DNA of 64,000 nucleotides from contig NZ_JAEOAH010000003.1 in assembly GCF_016612995.1 (NCBI RefSeq), forward strand, positions 186,001 through 250,000, given 5' to 3'. A program made the position numbers and the translations under genes. The notes beneath the pieces were generated by a model that was given only the letters and a program-made list of their open reading frames with translations, was not told the DNA's origin and ran no database searches. Positions 28,715 through 36,858 of the stretch are shown in pieces. The stretch comes from Viridibacillus soli (GTDB taxonomy: Bacteria > Bacillota > Bacilli > Bacillales_A > Planococcaceae). Every line of letters starts with the position of its first letter. Positions within the stretch are counted from its first letter, which is position 1.

Positions 28715-29356
28715 ATGAAAAATTATTTTAGTTTTGCCGTAGCTGGTAGCTTTATGACCATGTTATTTTTAGGAATTACTAATTATATAACATCACCGAA
28801 TGATATTTGGTTTATTTATCCATGTTTTCTGCTTTTACTATGGCCTATTACCCTTTATTTTATGTTTAAGAAACTTTATAAACAATACTCTATTATTTGT
28901 AGTTTCATGTTAATCTCTTTCCTTTTGATTGAAAATTATTTATATTCACCAAACCATTTATGGTTTATATACGCTGTTTATCCAATCATATGGTGGCCTA
29001 TTCTCATGTTTTTAGAGGAAAAAGCTAAATCTATAACAGTTGCACTTATAGGTAGTTCAATTACCATCATCTATTATTCAATATTAAATATTACACTTTC
29101 TCCCCAATATCCTTGGGCGATTTACCCTGCATTCTTAATAATGTGGTGGCCATTAGCTTTATATCATGCTAAGAAAAAAACATCCGTTGCATTCTCTATT
29201 AATGCAAGCATACTAATTAGTATCTTTTTTATTACTGTAAATGTTGTTTCTTCACCAGGAACAATATGGGCGATTTATCCAATCTTTTTAGTGATGTGGT
29301 GGCCTCTTAGTATGTACTTTTATGTTTATAAAAAGAAAAATATACAAAGTTATTAA
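28715..29356 (+). CDS. Polytopic membrane protein of four WxIYP-WWP repeats
   Basis: 213 aa, about eight membrane segments arranged as four repeats of about 50 residues. Each repeat has an Asn helix, an SP turn, then W-x-IY...WWP: SPNDIWFIYP, SPNHLWFIYAVYPIIWWP, SPQYPWAIYP with MWWPLALY, and SPGTIWAIYP with MWWPLSMY. The same unit closes the previous gene. ATG follows AAAGGAGAATAG. The repeat suggests internal duplication; function is unknown, perhaps a sensor or channel regulated by the PadR system. A terminator overlaps the stop. Confidence 0.75.
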   Translation: MKNYFSFAVAGSFMTMLFLGITNYITSPNDIWFIYPCFLLLLWPITLYFMFKKLYKQYSIICSFMLISFLLIENYLYSPNHLWFIYAVYPIIWWPILMFLEEKAKSITVALIGSSITIIYYSILNITLSPQYPWAIYPAFLIMWWPLALYHAKKKTSVAFSINASILISIFFITVNVVSSPGTIWAIYPIFLVMWWPLSMYFYVYKKKNIQSY

Positions 29357-29384
29357 AGAAAAATGAGTATACCTATTTTTCTTT
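29355..29384 (+). terminator. Terminator of the padR operon
   Basis: Ten-base arms aaagaaaaat / atttttcttt directly at the stop codon. Confidence 0.6.
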
Positions 29385-29444
29385 AATAGTAGACATTTAT
29401 CACAAAAAGAATATAGGTTATAATCTTATTAAGAAAATGCTACA

Positions 29445-29483
29445 GCAAACCCCAACATAGAGAAAATCAATATTGGGGTTTGC
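29445..29483. terminator. Strong hairpin, probable terminator
   Basis: Perfect 11-base arms gcaaaccccaa / ttggggtttgc with a 17-base loop. Confidence 0.5.
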
Positions 29484-29921
29484 ATTATACTTCATTTACC
29501 TATGATACGGTTCCCCGTAATGTATCTACCTGAAATTAATAACACCTCTTCTAATCGATTAGGAGGAGGCGACTACCCTCCTACCTCTCACCCCTTCATA
29601 CATACGGATGTGTATACAGAGGATTCAATTAGGATAATTGACGCAGGATTTCATAACGAGCATTAATATTCGTTTGGCCCCTTTAAGTGTACCTCATAGA
29701 ATTCACCACTTCCTCCACCAAGTATGTCCTTCAAATTTTCAGTATTCAACATAGAGAACTGCATGCCAAATGTAGTTCTGACATAAAGTTTGATAAAAAC
29801 AAGTTGTTAAAGTTAAATCACAAGCTGCTTTTCTTTGGCACTAAACCATAGGGCCTTTTTATCTATTACTTAAAACCTATGGCTAATAATATTCATTAGC
29901 GAAGATAGAAACAAAAGTACA
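29484..29921. other. Non-coding region, possible group II intron or IS debris
   Basis: No gene. On the minus strand around 29560-29640 the text includes paired G-rich/C-rich stretches (gtgagaggtaggagggtag then tcgcctcctcct). This resembles the structured segment after bacterial group II intron ORFs. Resemblance from memory only; no reverse transcriptase ORF is nearby. Confidence 0.2.
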
Positions 29922-30659
29922 TTACCAGTTATTAACACTTTGTACTAAGTCAATTATTTCTTCTTCAGTTACATCAGAGACACCCTCGATATTACTTTCT
30001 CGGTCAAAGCAAGAGATTACCAATTGCCACTCATTATTATTCAGGTAAATCAAATAACCATCCTGATTATTTGATTTCATTAATTGAACGGACGTATCAT
30101 CAATTAATAGCTCCTTTTCAATAGCCGTTCCATCTATTGTTTTTGCTGAAAAAGTAATTTTTGCTTCAGGACTATTGGTTGCAAATACCCGGTAAGTTCT
30201 ATCTGTGGTAGCTATTCGGTAATTTAAATTAGCAAATTGATTATTTTCATTTGTTCCGATGATATACTCTACTTCCTCTGCACTTGGTTCCTCTAATGCC
30301 ATAATTTCAGGAAGGGGTATAGAAATATTGTAGTTCTCTTTCACTTGAGTGAAGGATGTATAAACTTTACTTTGTGACGATCCTGCATTTGTCACTTGGT
30401 AACCAATTGATGGTTCTTCGTTATTTTTACTTTTTTCGAACTGTGTCACCTCAAAGAAACGATCCACCATTGCTTCACCTATTGGGGAATACATAATCCC
30501 AAGTCCTAATACAGCAGCAGAAGCAACGGCAATCGAACCTCTTCTAAAACGTTTTTGAGGCTGTTCAACGCTTGCTTTTTTAGCACCTAGCTTTGTTCTC
30601 TCGTGGACCTCCTTTGGCACTGTGATTTTTTGGATTTCATCTTTAATATTATTCATCAA
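29922..30659 (-). CDS. Anti-sigma-factor-like membrane protein
   Basis: 245 aa, one transmembrane segment (GSIAVASAAVLGLGIMYSPI, residues 41-60). A short cytoplasmic N-terminus could hold the sigma factor, and a large extracellular domain follows. The gene start overlaps the ECF sigma gene by four bases, the standard arrangement for an ECF sigma/anti-sigma pair; the outer domain resembles DUF4179-type anti-sigma proteins. It probably sequesters the sigma factor until an envelope signal arrives. Partner assignment is by context. Confidence 0.8.
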   Translation of the reverse strand: MMNNIKDEIQKITVPKEVHERTKLGAKKASVEQPQKRFRRGSIAVASAAVLGLGIMYSPIGEAMVDRFFEVTQFEKSKNNEEPSIGYQVTNAGSSQSKVYTSFTQVKENYNISIPLPEIMALEEPSAEEVEYIIGTNENNQFANLNYRIATTDRTYRVFATNSPEAKITFSAKTIDGTAIEKELLIDDTSVQLMKSNNQDGYLIYLNNNEWQLVISCFDRESNIEGVSDVTEEEIIDLVQSVNNW

Positions 30660-31171
30660 TAAAAATCCTCCTTTTTCAGTTGCTTTCTCAATTTATTTAA
30701 CGCTCGATACAAAATTGATTTTGTAGTACCCAGCGGTATATTCAACAGCTGTGCAATTTCTTGAAAAGTATAGCCTTCATAAAATTTTAAAAGTACAATA
30801 CTTTTTTCATCTTCATCTAAATATTCTAGAATTTCATGAATCGTAACGGTTAATGAAAAATCCTCCTCCTGATCTTGAAGATTCTTCTCGATTCCTTGTT
30901 CCAAATGGATTACTTGCCGATTTTTCTTCACTAAATTAATCGAATGTGTCATTGCAATTTTAATAATCCATGTTTTAAAATATTGGGGATTATTTAGTGT
31001 TTTGATGTTTTTAAATGCTCTATAAGCTACTTCTTGTAAAACATCTAAAGCATCACTTTCATTTTTAACGTAGACATATGCGATGCGATAAATATCATCT
31101 TCATACTGTTGAAATAATTTTAAAAATGCCCTTTCACTTCCTTTTTGAGCTTTATGTACTAGCTTAACCAA
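30656..31171 (-). CDS. ECF RNA polymerase sigma factor
   Basis: Extracytoplasmic-function sigma-70, 171 aa from the chosen TTG. Region 2 is visible in FQQYEDDIYRIAYVYVKNES, DALDVLQEVAYRAF and YFKTWIIKIA. Region 4 is in FYEGYTFQEIAQLLNIPLGT then TKSILYRALNKLRKQL. TTG at 31171 is preferred because AAGGAAGGTG lies 9 bases upstream and the protein then starts VKLVHKAQKG, as in relatives. An ATG 14 codons earlier at 31213 lacks a ribosome binding site. Controlled by the anti-sigma gene it overlaps; regulon unknown. Confidence 0.92.
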   Translation of the reverse strand: MVKLVHKAQKGSERAFLKLFQQYEDDIYRIAYVYVKNESDALDVLQEVAYRAFKNIKTLNNPQYFKTWIIKIAMTHSINLVKKNRQVIHLEQGIEKNLQDQEEDFSLTVTIHEILEYLDEDEKSIVLLKFYEGYTFQEIAQLLNIPLGTTKSILYRALNKLRKQLKKEDFY

Positions 31172-31409
31172 ATTGAATTCACCTTCCTTCTTAGTTCTAC
31201 ATGTATTAGACAAATGAATGCTATATTTGGCTTAAATTATTTTATATTTTGAAGACTTTATAAATTGAAATGAGCTACTTTACGGCATGGCGCTATAATT
31301 TTAGCTCAAATCCTATGATTAGGAAATCTATGGGGTTTCAGATTTAAATAATAAGGGGCATTAATGGAATATTACGCTTCAGAAATAATCAAACTGCATA
31401 TTAAAATGC

Positions 31410-31637
31410 ACTTTCCAGAATAAAAGAAACGATTGAACTGTTGAAAAAAAAGAAATTCCAGTCGCTTTTTCGAACATTGCTCAAAGGTCTAATGAAATTG
31501 ATATCGATGGTAGAGGGATTCACCAAAATACAATACGGATTGATAATCTTCATAGGAAGTATATGAAACTATCCAAGCAAGAGCTTGTCCAAAAACTAAT
31601 CCTTGCTGAAGAATATATTTCTGAGAATGAAACTTAA
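31410..31637 (+). pseudogene. Tn554 TnpC-like / DUF6262-type fragment
   Basis: Coding-like text RIKETIELLKKK, a one-base break in an A-run, then IPVAFSNIAQRSNEIDIDGR and HRKYMKLSKQELVQKLILAE to a TAA at 31637. A short helical protein with a central HTH-like segment is typical of the third gene of Tn554-like transposons. The recombinase partners are absent, so this is probably debris of such an element. Confidence 0.4.
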
Positions 31638-31685
31638 TGGGTTACAAATCACTTTGAAAGATTTAAATAGTGATATAAGAAAAAA

Positions 31686-31716
31686 CGATTCTTCAACTAA
31701 GAAGAATCGCAATTTC
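31686..31716. terminator. Hairpin, possible terminator
   Basis: Nine-base arms cgattcttc / gaagaatcg with a 6-base loop. Confidence 0.5.
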
Positions 31717-31814
31717 TTAAGCTATCATCTGTATTTTGGTGATATGATACAATTAAGTGTGTTGTTACCAATTATTGTGTGAAACATATAATAAAACTGT
31801 GTGAGGGATAAAAT

Positions 31815-32284
31815 ATGAAAAACTATTTAACAACTATAAATCACGATTTACAAGGATTAAAAAACTAATATTAGAAGGACATTCTTCTCCTAATTTTAAT
31901 TTGTCCCCTGTACTTTCTCTCTCCCACGATATTTGTATAACTCTTTATGAAACTAACAAAGTATTAAAAGAAGATGGAGTCATACATTCTGATTTGCCAC
32001 ATATGGATGTAATTAAAGAAGTACGTAATAAAGTAAAGACTAATCAAGGCATTAAAAATAGAGAAATCTTTAATAATCTTATAAAAATATGGGTGACTTT
32101 GAAAAGATAACACGGCGCATTAACCGAGTTTAGTGCAACAACATTCATTATTTTTGTTGTAGTAAATGCGGTCTTTTTTATTACAAAGGCTCTGTTTAAC
32201 TTAATTATTGATTCTCTTCAAATTAATAAGCGTATTCGAGATAAAACAATAGTAAACAATAGACTTCTAAAAAATACCGATTAA
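31815..32284 (+). pseudogene. Frameshifted, stop-interrupted gene for a ~155-aa protein
   Basis: An ATG after GTGAGGGATA opens MKNYLTTINHDLQGLK; one base is missing in an A-run near 31860. The frame then continues GHSSPNFNLSPVLSLSHDIC and on to LIKIWVTLKR, stops at 32108, and continues in the same frame after the TAA as EFSATTFIIFVVVNAVFFIT to a second stop at 32284. Both lesions are directly visible. The last part would be a membrane segment. No family recognised. A mobile repeat lies 36 bases downstream. Confidence 0.5.
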
Positions 32285-32320
32285 TACTAACTTACATTTT
32301 TTAGAAATAAGTGTTAATAT

Positions 32321-32587
32321 CAGGTGTGTTGATTAAGGGAATATTAGGTTGCTATTTACCGTTAAAATGGTTTTTATGTTCAATATTAACGTATTTTACT
32401 ACATTTTTTAGTTGAATGTAGCGGAGGGTGCTCGACTCCTGCGGGAAATGCAAGCGAACCGAGACCCTGCACGGAGCGTAGCGAAGGAAGCGGCTCGGTG
32501 CTTGCCCGCGGAAAGCGAGCATCCCGTAGCGGAAATCAACCTAACACTTTAATAGTTATGGTTAAAATTGGTTAATCGACACGCCTG
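32321..32587 (+). repeat. GC-cored mobile repeat, copy 2 (full form)
   Basis: 267 bases from caggtgtgttgattaa to an imperfect inverted terminus ending acgcctg. The GC-rich core holds a long hairpin (accgagaccctgcacggag and cgaaggaagcggctcggt). It is almost identical to copy 3 and, inverted, to copy 1. No ORF. Confidence 0.88.
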
Positions 32588-32617
32588 TGTTAATATATTA
32601 TTAAGAGGGGTGATACT

Positions 32618-32962
32618 TTGTCAGACTTCTTTAGCAAATATACGCCATATGTAGTGCTACTCATTTTTATATTTGAATTAATTTATTTCGGTATTCCAGA
32701 TTATATAAAACCCGTGTTTATTTATGAGTATCTTATATTAATCGGATTGGGTTATTTGCTTGGTACTCTTCACCATTTTTTTAATCCAAGTAAAAAAACA
32801 GATACGTTACTACGTGTAGGCATTATCATTAGTTCTCTCGCCTTATTGATTACATCAATCTTCTATAAAGCCACGCTTTCGGTTATTTTTTCTGCGATAA
32901 TGTTCGTTGCGGTTAGTTTTTCATTATATTTAGAAATCAAGCCAAACAAGAAAAAGGATTAA
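32618..32962 (+). CDS. Four-span membrane protein, unknown
   Basis: 114 aa with four hydrophobic segments (YVVLLIFIFELIYFGI, YEYLILIGLGYLLGTL, VGIIISSLALLITSI, VIFSAIMFVAVSFSLYL) and a lysine-rich tail NKKKD. TTG start follows AGAGGGGTG. No named family recognised. It sits between a mobile repeat and convergent queT. Confidence 0.65.
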   Translation: MSDFFSKYTPYVVLLIFIFELIYFGIPDYIKPVFIYEYLILIGLGYLLGTLHHFFNPSKKTDTLLRVGIIISSLALLITSIFYKATLSVIFSAIMFVAVSFSLYLEIKPNKKKD

Positions 32963-33019
32963 TATCCCTTTCCGTCTTCGAACAAGTCAAATATCAACTG
33001 TATAATTAAACAGAGCCAT

Positions 33020-33069
33020 TACAAAAAGGATAGATAGAGCAAATATTAATTCTGCTCTATCTATCCTTT
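33020..33069 (-). terminator. Strong terminator of queT
   Basis: Seventeen-base perfect arms (33025-33041 and 33053-33069), with TTTTTG following on the minus strand. May also catch the + strand transcript. Confidence 0.78.
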
Positions 33070-33175
33070 AAATTAATGACTATATAATATGTGACATTAT
33101 ATAAATTCTTATTATTTTAAATAGTCGCAATAGATATCTTGACTTTTAATAAAACTAATGCGAATGTGTTATATA

Positions 33176-33685
33176 TTATTTCGATAAATCGATTTTTTTA
33201 TTTAATAAGTGAATAATGATACCACCAACAGTCATAGACAATAACTCACCAATCCCTACAGTTAACCAAGTCGCCCAAAACGGATAATCAAAAAGAATTG
33301 TTAATTGCCCTGCAACTGTGAACATTGATATAGCAAAAATCAATGCGGTAACAACCATTTTCAAAATATCATTTGTTATCTTTTTAGTCACTGAACGGCA
33401 AAGAATTAATACTAGAAATGTTGAAATACCACCGATTGGTACATCTAGTATCCAAGTTGGTGACATGAAGTTTGCGAGTATTACGCCAATTGTCACTGCC
33501 ATTATATAACGCTTGTTGTACAATGCCAGATAGTTGAACATCTCCGACAAACGTAGTTGTATTGCCCCAAAACTAATGACCGACAATAAAACAGTCACTG
33601 CCACATATAAGCCTGCAACAAGTGAAGTCTTTGTAAGCTCACTTACAGTAATACGTGGTGATGCATTTAAAATAGACTTATTCAA
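33176..33685 (-). CDS. queT: Queuosine precursor transporter QueT
   Basis: 169-aa membrane S-component-like protein of the QueT family (DUF988), which imports precursors of the tRNA base queuosine, probably with a shared ECF energizing module. Five to six spans. The conserved FGAIQLRLSEMFNYLALYNK block and FMSPTWILDVPIGGIST match the family. TTG at 33685 is the likely start: AAAGGAG lies 7 bases upstream. A longer frame from 33742 would read through the structured leader. Regulation by that leader is likely. Confidence 0.88.
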   Translation of the reverse strand: MNKSILNASPRITVSELTKTSLVAGLYVAVTVLLSVISFGAIQLRLSEMFNYLALYNKRYIMAVTIGVILANFMSPTWILDVPIGGISTFLVLILCRSVTKKITNDILKMVVTALIFAISMFTVAGQLTILFDYPFWATWLTVGIGELLSMTVGGIIIHLLNKKIDLSK

Positions 33686-33790
33686 TTTATATTCTCCTTT
33701 ATAAAATAGCACTTCCGCTATTTTAGTAATAACTACGACCAAAGGAAGAAAGAGCCTATCGCCCTATCTGAAGTGCCGTAGTGCAAGCTA
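33686..33790 (-). promoter_or_regulatory. Structured queT leader, riboswitch candidate
   Basis: On the minus-strand RNA an outer stem pairs actacg (33777-33782) with cgtagt (33732-33737). A second hairpin pairs aaaatagc with gctatttt (33703-33724) immediately before the ribosome binding site. The loop of that hairpin contains ggaagt, complementary to gcacttc inside the outer stem (33770-33776). Such a pseudoknot or switch next to the ribosome binding site is what a preQ1-type riboswitch needs. I cannot match it confidently to a known class. Confidence 0.5.
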
Positions 33791-33840
33791 TATTTTGCTT
33801 ACTTGCATATTATATCAGAAGAATTTAACATTGAACAATA

Positions 33841-34596
33841 CTATTTTGCAATCCAACCGCCATCTATCGGTACGACAGTCCCATGAATATAATCAGATGC
33901 TTGACTAGCCAAATAAAGTGTTAAATCCGCCACTTCACTTGGTTGTGCCCAACGGCCCGCTGGTGTCTCTTTAGCAACCCATTTTGCTATTTCGCCATCT
34001 CCTTCAAAATCAGCCTTGTTCATCGGTGTTTGAATTGCTCCAGGTGCAATCGCATTCGCACGAATTCCTTCACGACAATAATCTTGATCTAACTGCTTCG
34101 TATAGCCAACAATGGCATGCTTAGAAGCAGTATAAGCTGCACCTCCGCCGCCTGCAACGAGACCTGCAATTGATGCCATATTAACGATTACGCCTGATTT
34201 TCGTTTTAACATATGAGGTAAAATTGCATTCGTCACAAAATAAGTACCCTTTACATTTGTGTTCATAATTTTATCCCAAAGAGCCTCATCCGTATCGAGC
34301 GTTTTCGCAAATCCATCTAAAACTCCAGCAGTATTCAGTAAAATATCAACTTGCTTGAATGTCGCCACCGCTTTTTCAAACGCTTGCCCTACATCCCCCT
34401 TATTACATACATTACCTATTGCATAAGCAAAGCGTGCCTTATATTTTTGTTTCATATTTAATAACCCCTGCTCATCCAAATCAAAAGCGAATACATTCGC
34501 CCCATTCTCTAAAAAAGCGATTGCTTGAGCCTGCCCAATACCGGATGAAGCACCCGTCACAAATACCGTCTTACCTGCATACTCATCAAACTTCAT
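33841..34596 (-). CDS. Short-chain dehydrogenase/reductase, FabG-like
   Basis: NAD(P)-dependent oxidoreductase of 251 aa, classical SDR. Visible are the cofactor motif TGASSGIG, the structural NTAGV (NNAG-like), Ser in VNMASIAG, the catalytic YTASK and the C-terminal GGWIAK. Substrate unknown; acidic residues after the second strand (FDLDE) favour NAD over NADP. ATG at 34596 follows AGGAGAG. An ORF extending to 34635 runs through a terminator and is rejected. Confidence 0.92.
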   Translation of the reverse strand: MKFDEYAGKTVFVTGASSGIGQAQAIAFLENGANVFAFDLDEQGLLNMKQKYKARFAYAIGNVCNKGDVGQAFEKAVATFKQVDILLNTAGVLDGFAKTLDTDEALWDKIMNTNVKGTYFVTNAILPHMLKRKSGVIVNMASIAGLVAGGGGAAYTASKHAIVGYTKQLDQDYCREGIRANAIAPGAIQTPMNKADFEGDGEIAKWVAKETPAGRWAQPSEVADLTLYLASQASDYIHGTVVPIDGGWIAK

Positions 34597-34611
34597 AGCT
34601 TCTCTCCTCAT

Positions 34612-34643
34612 AACAAAAAGCTCATGATTTCTCATGAGCTTTT
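34612..34643 (-). terminator. Terminator of the DUF2829 gene
   Basis: Twelve-base perfect arms aaaagctcatga / tcatgagctttt followed on the minus strand by a T-run. It lies between the DUF2829 stop and the SDR start. Confidence 0.75.
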
Positions 34644-34647
34644 TATA

Positions 34648-34869
34648 TTAATCAATAATTATCCAATCTTCCGCTAACAAATCACATACTGTTGGAGTGA
34701 ACATTGTATAGCCCTCACCTCGTACATTAATTAAAAAATATGGGTTCAAATTCTCGCCATCATGTTCGCTTTGTCCAACAAGCTTCACATACAATTCGGC
34801 ACCGCCCCAACCTTCACGAATCACTTTCTCGCCCGCTTTTAAACGTGGTAATACTTCTTCAAAAGTCAT
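34648..34869 (-). CDS. DUF2829 (Tad2-like) protein
   Basis: 73-aa protein of the DUF2829 family. Diagnostic features are MTFEEVLPRLKAGEKVIREG then W, the central ELYVKLV strand, and the C-terminal LLAEDWIIID. The characterised member Tad2 is a phage protein that sequesters the gcADPR signal of Thoeris defence. Many DUF2829 genes in bacterial chromosomes are unstudied. ATG at 34869 has AAAGGATGAG 6 bases upstream. It is a single gene with its own terminator and no visible phage genes beside it. Confidence 0.82.
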   Translation of the reverse strand: MTFEEVLPRLKAGEKVIREGWGGAELYVKLVGQSEHDGENLNPYFLINVRGEGYTMFTPTVCDLLAEDWIIID

Positions 34870-35341
34870 CAATACTCATCCTTTAACTCATTAATATCAA
34901 GCTTTCTATACTGAAAAAAGTATACTGGATTGTTGAAATGTTTACAACTGAAGTTTTTTTGCTATAAGTTTATTAACGATCGATGATGCATTTCTTAGTT
35001 AAGTGGAGCAAGTATAAAAGTATGGTCCACATTCAGTATACTCGACAATCATTTTTACTGTCTGTAACTATCGAAACAAAGGATTGGACTCTTCTCTTCG
35101 TAAAAAAGCTAAACCTCATTTATTTATATACGATTCGACCTGATCTATCTAAAAGAGGTGATTATTAAAAATTACCCGAGATTATCAAAAATAAAAAAAT
35201 GTTCAACTTAGTATTGCTCAAATAAAGAATATTAAATACACAGCACTGAGAATCCTTTTTCAATGCTGTGTATTTTTCTGTGATAAAAAACCGTTTCAAT
35301 GCCATATTAAGAAGGAAACAAAAAGAAAGGAGAGCTCAAAT
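34870..35341. other. Gene-poor interval upstream of the spore-protein pair
   Basis: About 470 bases. A 61-codon + frame at 34983 has no ribosome binding site or motif. Contains one terminator at 35236. Confidence 0.35.
35236..35277 (+). terminator. Hairpin terminator
   Basis: Ten-base arms atacacagca / tgctgtgtat followed by TTTT. The gene it ends was not identified; a small untranslated RNA upstream is possible. Confidence 0.55.
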
Positions 35342-35500
35342 ATGGGAAGAGACAATAAACAAGGTAAAAGTCAAAACAAAAGTACACTACCTCAAACACC
35401 TAAAAATCAAAAAATAGCTCCAAACAAAGTGCAAGAGGAGTTTTCTCAAGAGTTAGCTGATCTTGAAAAATTAGCTACTAAGAAGAAACAAAAAAAATAG
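35342..35500 (+). CDS. YfhD-family small protein
   Basis: 52 aa, very basic and polar: MGRDNKQGKS, then TLPQTPKNQK and EEFSQELADLEKLA. The PKNQK and EFSQELAD blocks match the YfhD family of Bacillales spore-formers. ATG follows AAAGGAGAG. It lies 11 bases before sspH and is probably co-expressed late in sporulation. Function of the family is not established. Confidence 0.75.
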   Translation: MGRDNKQGKSQNKSTLPQTPKNQKIAPNKVQEEFSQELADLEKLATKKKQKK

Positions 35501-35511
35501 GGGATCTTCAT

Positions 35512-35703
35512 TTGGAATATCAACGTGTACAAGAAATTGTTGCCTCACCATCAGAATTTGAAGTGACCTATAACGGCGTTTCTGTATGGATTGACAAGTT
35601 ACACGATGATGGTAATACAGCAACCGTCCATTTAAGACATTCATTAGAAGAAAGATCCGAAGTGGCTATATCAGAATTGAAAGAAGAATACCCAGTACAA
35701 TAA
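35512..35703 (+). CDS. sspH: H-type small acid-soluble spore protein
   Basis: 63-aa SASP-H family protein expressed in the forespore. The family signature is QRVQEIVASPSEFEVTYNGV, followed by VWIDKLHD and a hydrophilic tail. TTG start with GGGGA upstream. A terminator lies 10 bases after the stop. Its presence is the clearest sign that the host makes endospores. Confidence 0.9.
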   Translation: MEYQRVQEIVASPSEFEVTYNGVSVWIDKLHDDGNTATVHLRHSLEERSEVAISELKEEYPVQ

Positions 35704-35710
35704 TAAAATC

Positions 35711-35743
35711 ATCCCACTGGATTAGTATCCAGTGGGATTTTCT
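35711..35743 (+). terminator. Terminator of sspH
   Basis: Eleven-base perfect arms atcccactgga / tccagtgggat followed by TTTCT. Confidence 0.8.
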
Positions 35744-35924
35744 CACGGTATAAGCTGATGTTTTAAATCTAGAGACCCCTTGCCTGACTTTCTCTTTGGT
35801 TTAGGCAAAATAATTCCGTTCTATTCATTTATTGATAAAACCTCACTTATTTGTAATAGGATTCATCATTTCATCTTAAATAATTTACTGTATCACCTTT
35901 TAAATTATTTGTTACCGATACACC

Positions 35925-36758
35925 TTATCTAAGAACATATAATTTATGCCTAGTGAAACCTATGATAACACGTTGTTTATATAAAAGTTCATATCCTAAA
36001 ATACCTTGTATTTTAATGGACGAATTTTGATTCAAGTTTGACACATCAGCAAAGACAGTGTTCATTTCTGTAAAGTTACCTAGACCTTCAACCTCAAGAT
36101 TCTTCATACTGCCAGTCTTATAAGTCGACATAGTTGAATCATCATTAGCACCAATGATATTTGATTCCTCTTCTACAAAATTAATACTTTTGTTGAGTGA
36201 GCTCTGCAATTTTATGTCTACTAAATTAGTATTAGCACCTGTTTCTAATGCCATTTGACAAAGCGTTCTTCCTATCTTACATTCTATAATTGGCAAATGT
36301 TTCTCCATACGGAAATTATAGAATTGGTAGGTGTTTTTTGAAAGAAATTCTTCGCACTGCACATCATTCCAAAAGCCTAACTTTAAATTCGGATAGTCAA
36401 GATAAACGTTGTATTCGCTGAAAAAATCATAACCAATTAATCCATAGACTTCATCCTGGATTGCCTCTTCCAGTTGAGATAACTCCATTACAAGTGATTC
36501 TATATCACGTTTCTCAACATTTCCGCAGCATAAGCGATCAATTTTCTTTTGCACAATTTGAGAAATAACTCCTGTTGCACCTTTTAACTCTCTACCTTCA
36601 TATTTCTCATAATTCATTCTTTCTTGATATTTGCTATTTAAAATAACTTTTGGCGCACCAGAATCCAAGATAAATGTCCGGTTTACATCGTTTATATTGC
36701 ATTTCAAAACAATTAATTTGTTTTTGATTTCGAAATCAAGTGTTGTAAACTGCTTCAT
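35925..36758 (-). CDS. Two-lobed retropepsin-like aspartyl-protease-fold protein
   Basis: 277 aa with two homologous halves. Lobe 1 has the active-site motif FILDSGAP (Asp32) and the partner strand YGLIGYDFF. Lobe 2 has LETGANTN, where the catalytic Asp is replaced by Glu172, and QGILGYELL. It resembles gag-asp-protease-like bacterial proteins fused in tandem. There is no signal peptide or membrane span, so it is probably cytoplasmic. ATG at 36758 follows GGGGGT. Just upstream on the same strand lies a LytTR regulator. Catalytic activity is uncertain because one lobe is altered. Confidence 0.75.
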   Translation of the reverse strand: MKQFTTLDFEIKNKLIVLKCNINDVNRTFILDSGAPKVILNSKYQERMNYEKYEGRELKGATGVISQIVQKKIDRLCCGNVEKRDIESLVMELSQLEEAIQDEVYGLIGYDFFSEYNVYLDYPNLKLGFWNDVQCEEFLSKNTYQFYNFRMEKHLPIIECKIGRTLCQMALETGANTNLVDIKLQSSLNKSINFVEEESNIIGANDDSTMSTYKTGSMKNLEVEGLGNFTEMNTVFADVSNLNQNSSIKIQGILGYELLYKQRVIIGFTRHKLYVLR

Positions 36759-36858
36759 TTCATACCCCCATATAGATGTTAAGCTATTATTTATATCTAC
36801 GAAGTATAGTATCAAAAGCATTGCCTATAGGATAGAGCTTGTGTCAATTAGACAAGAA

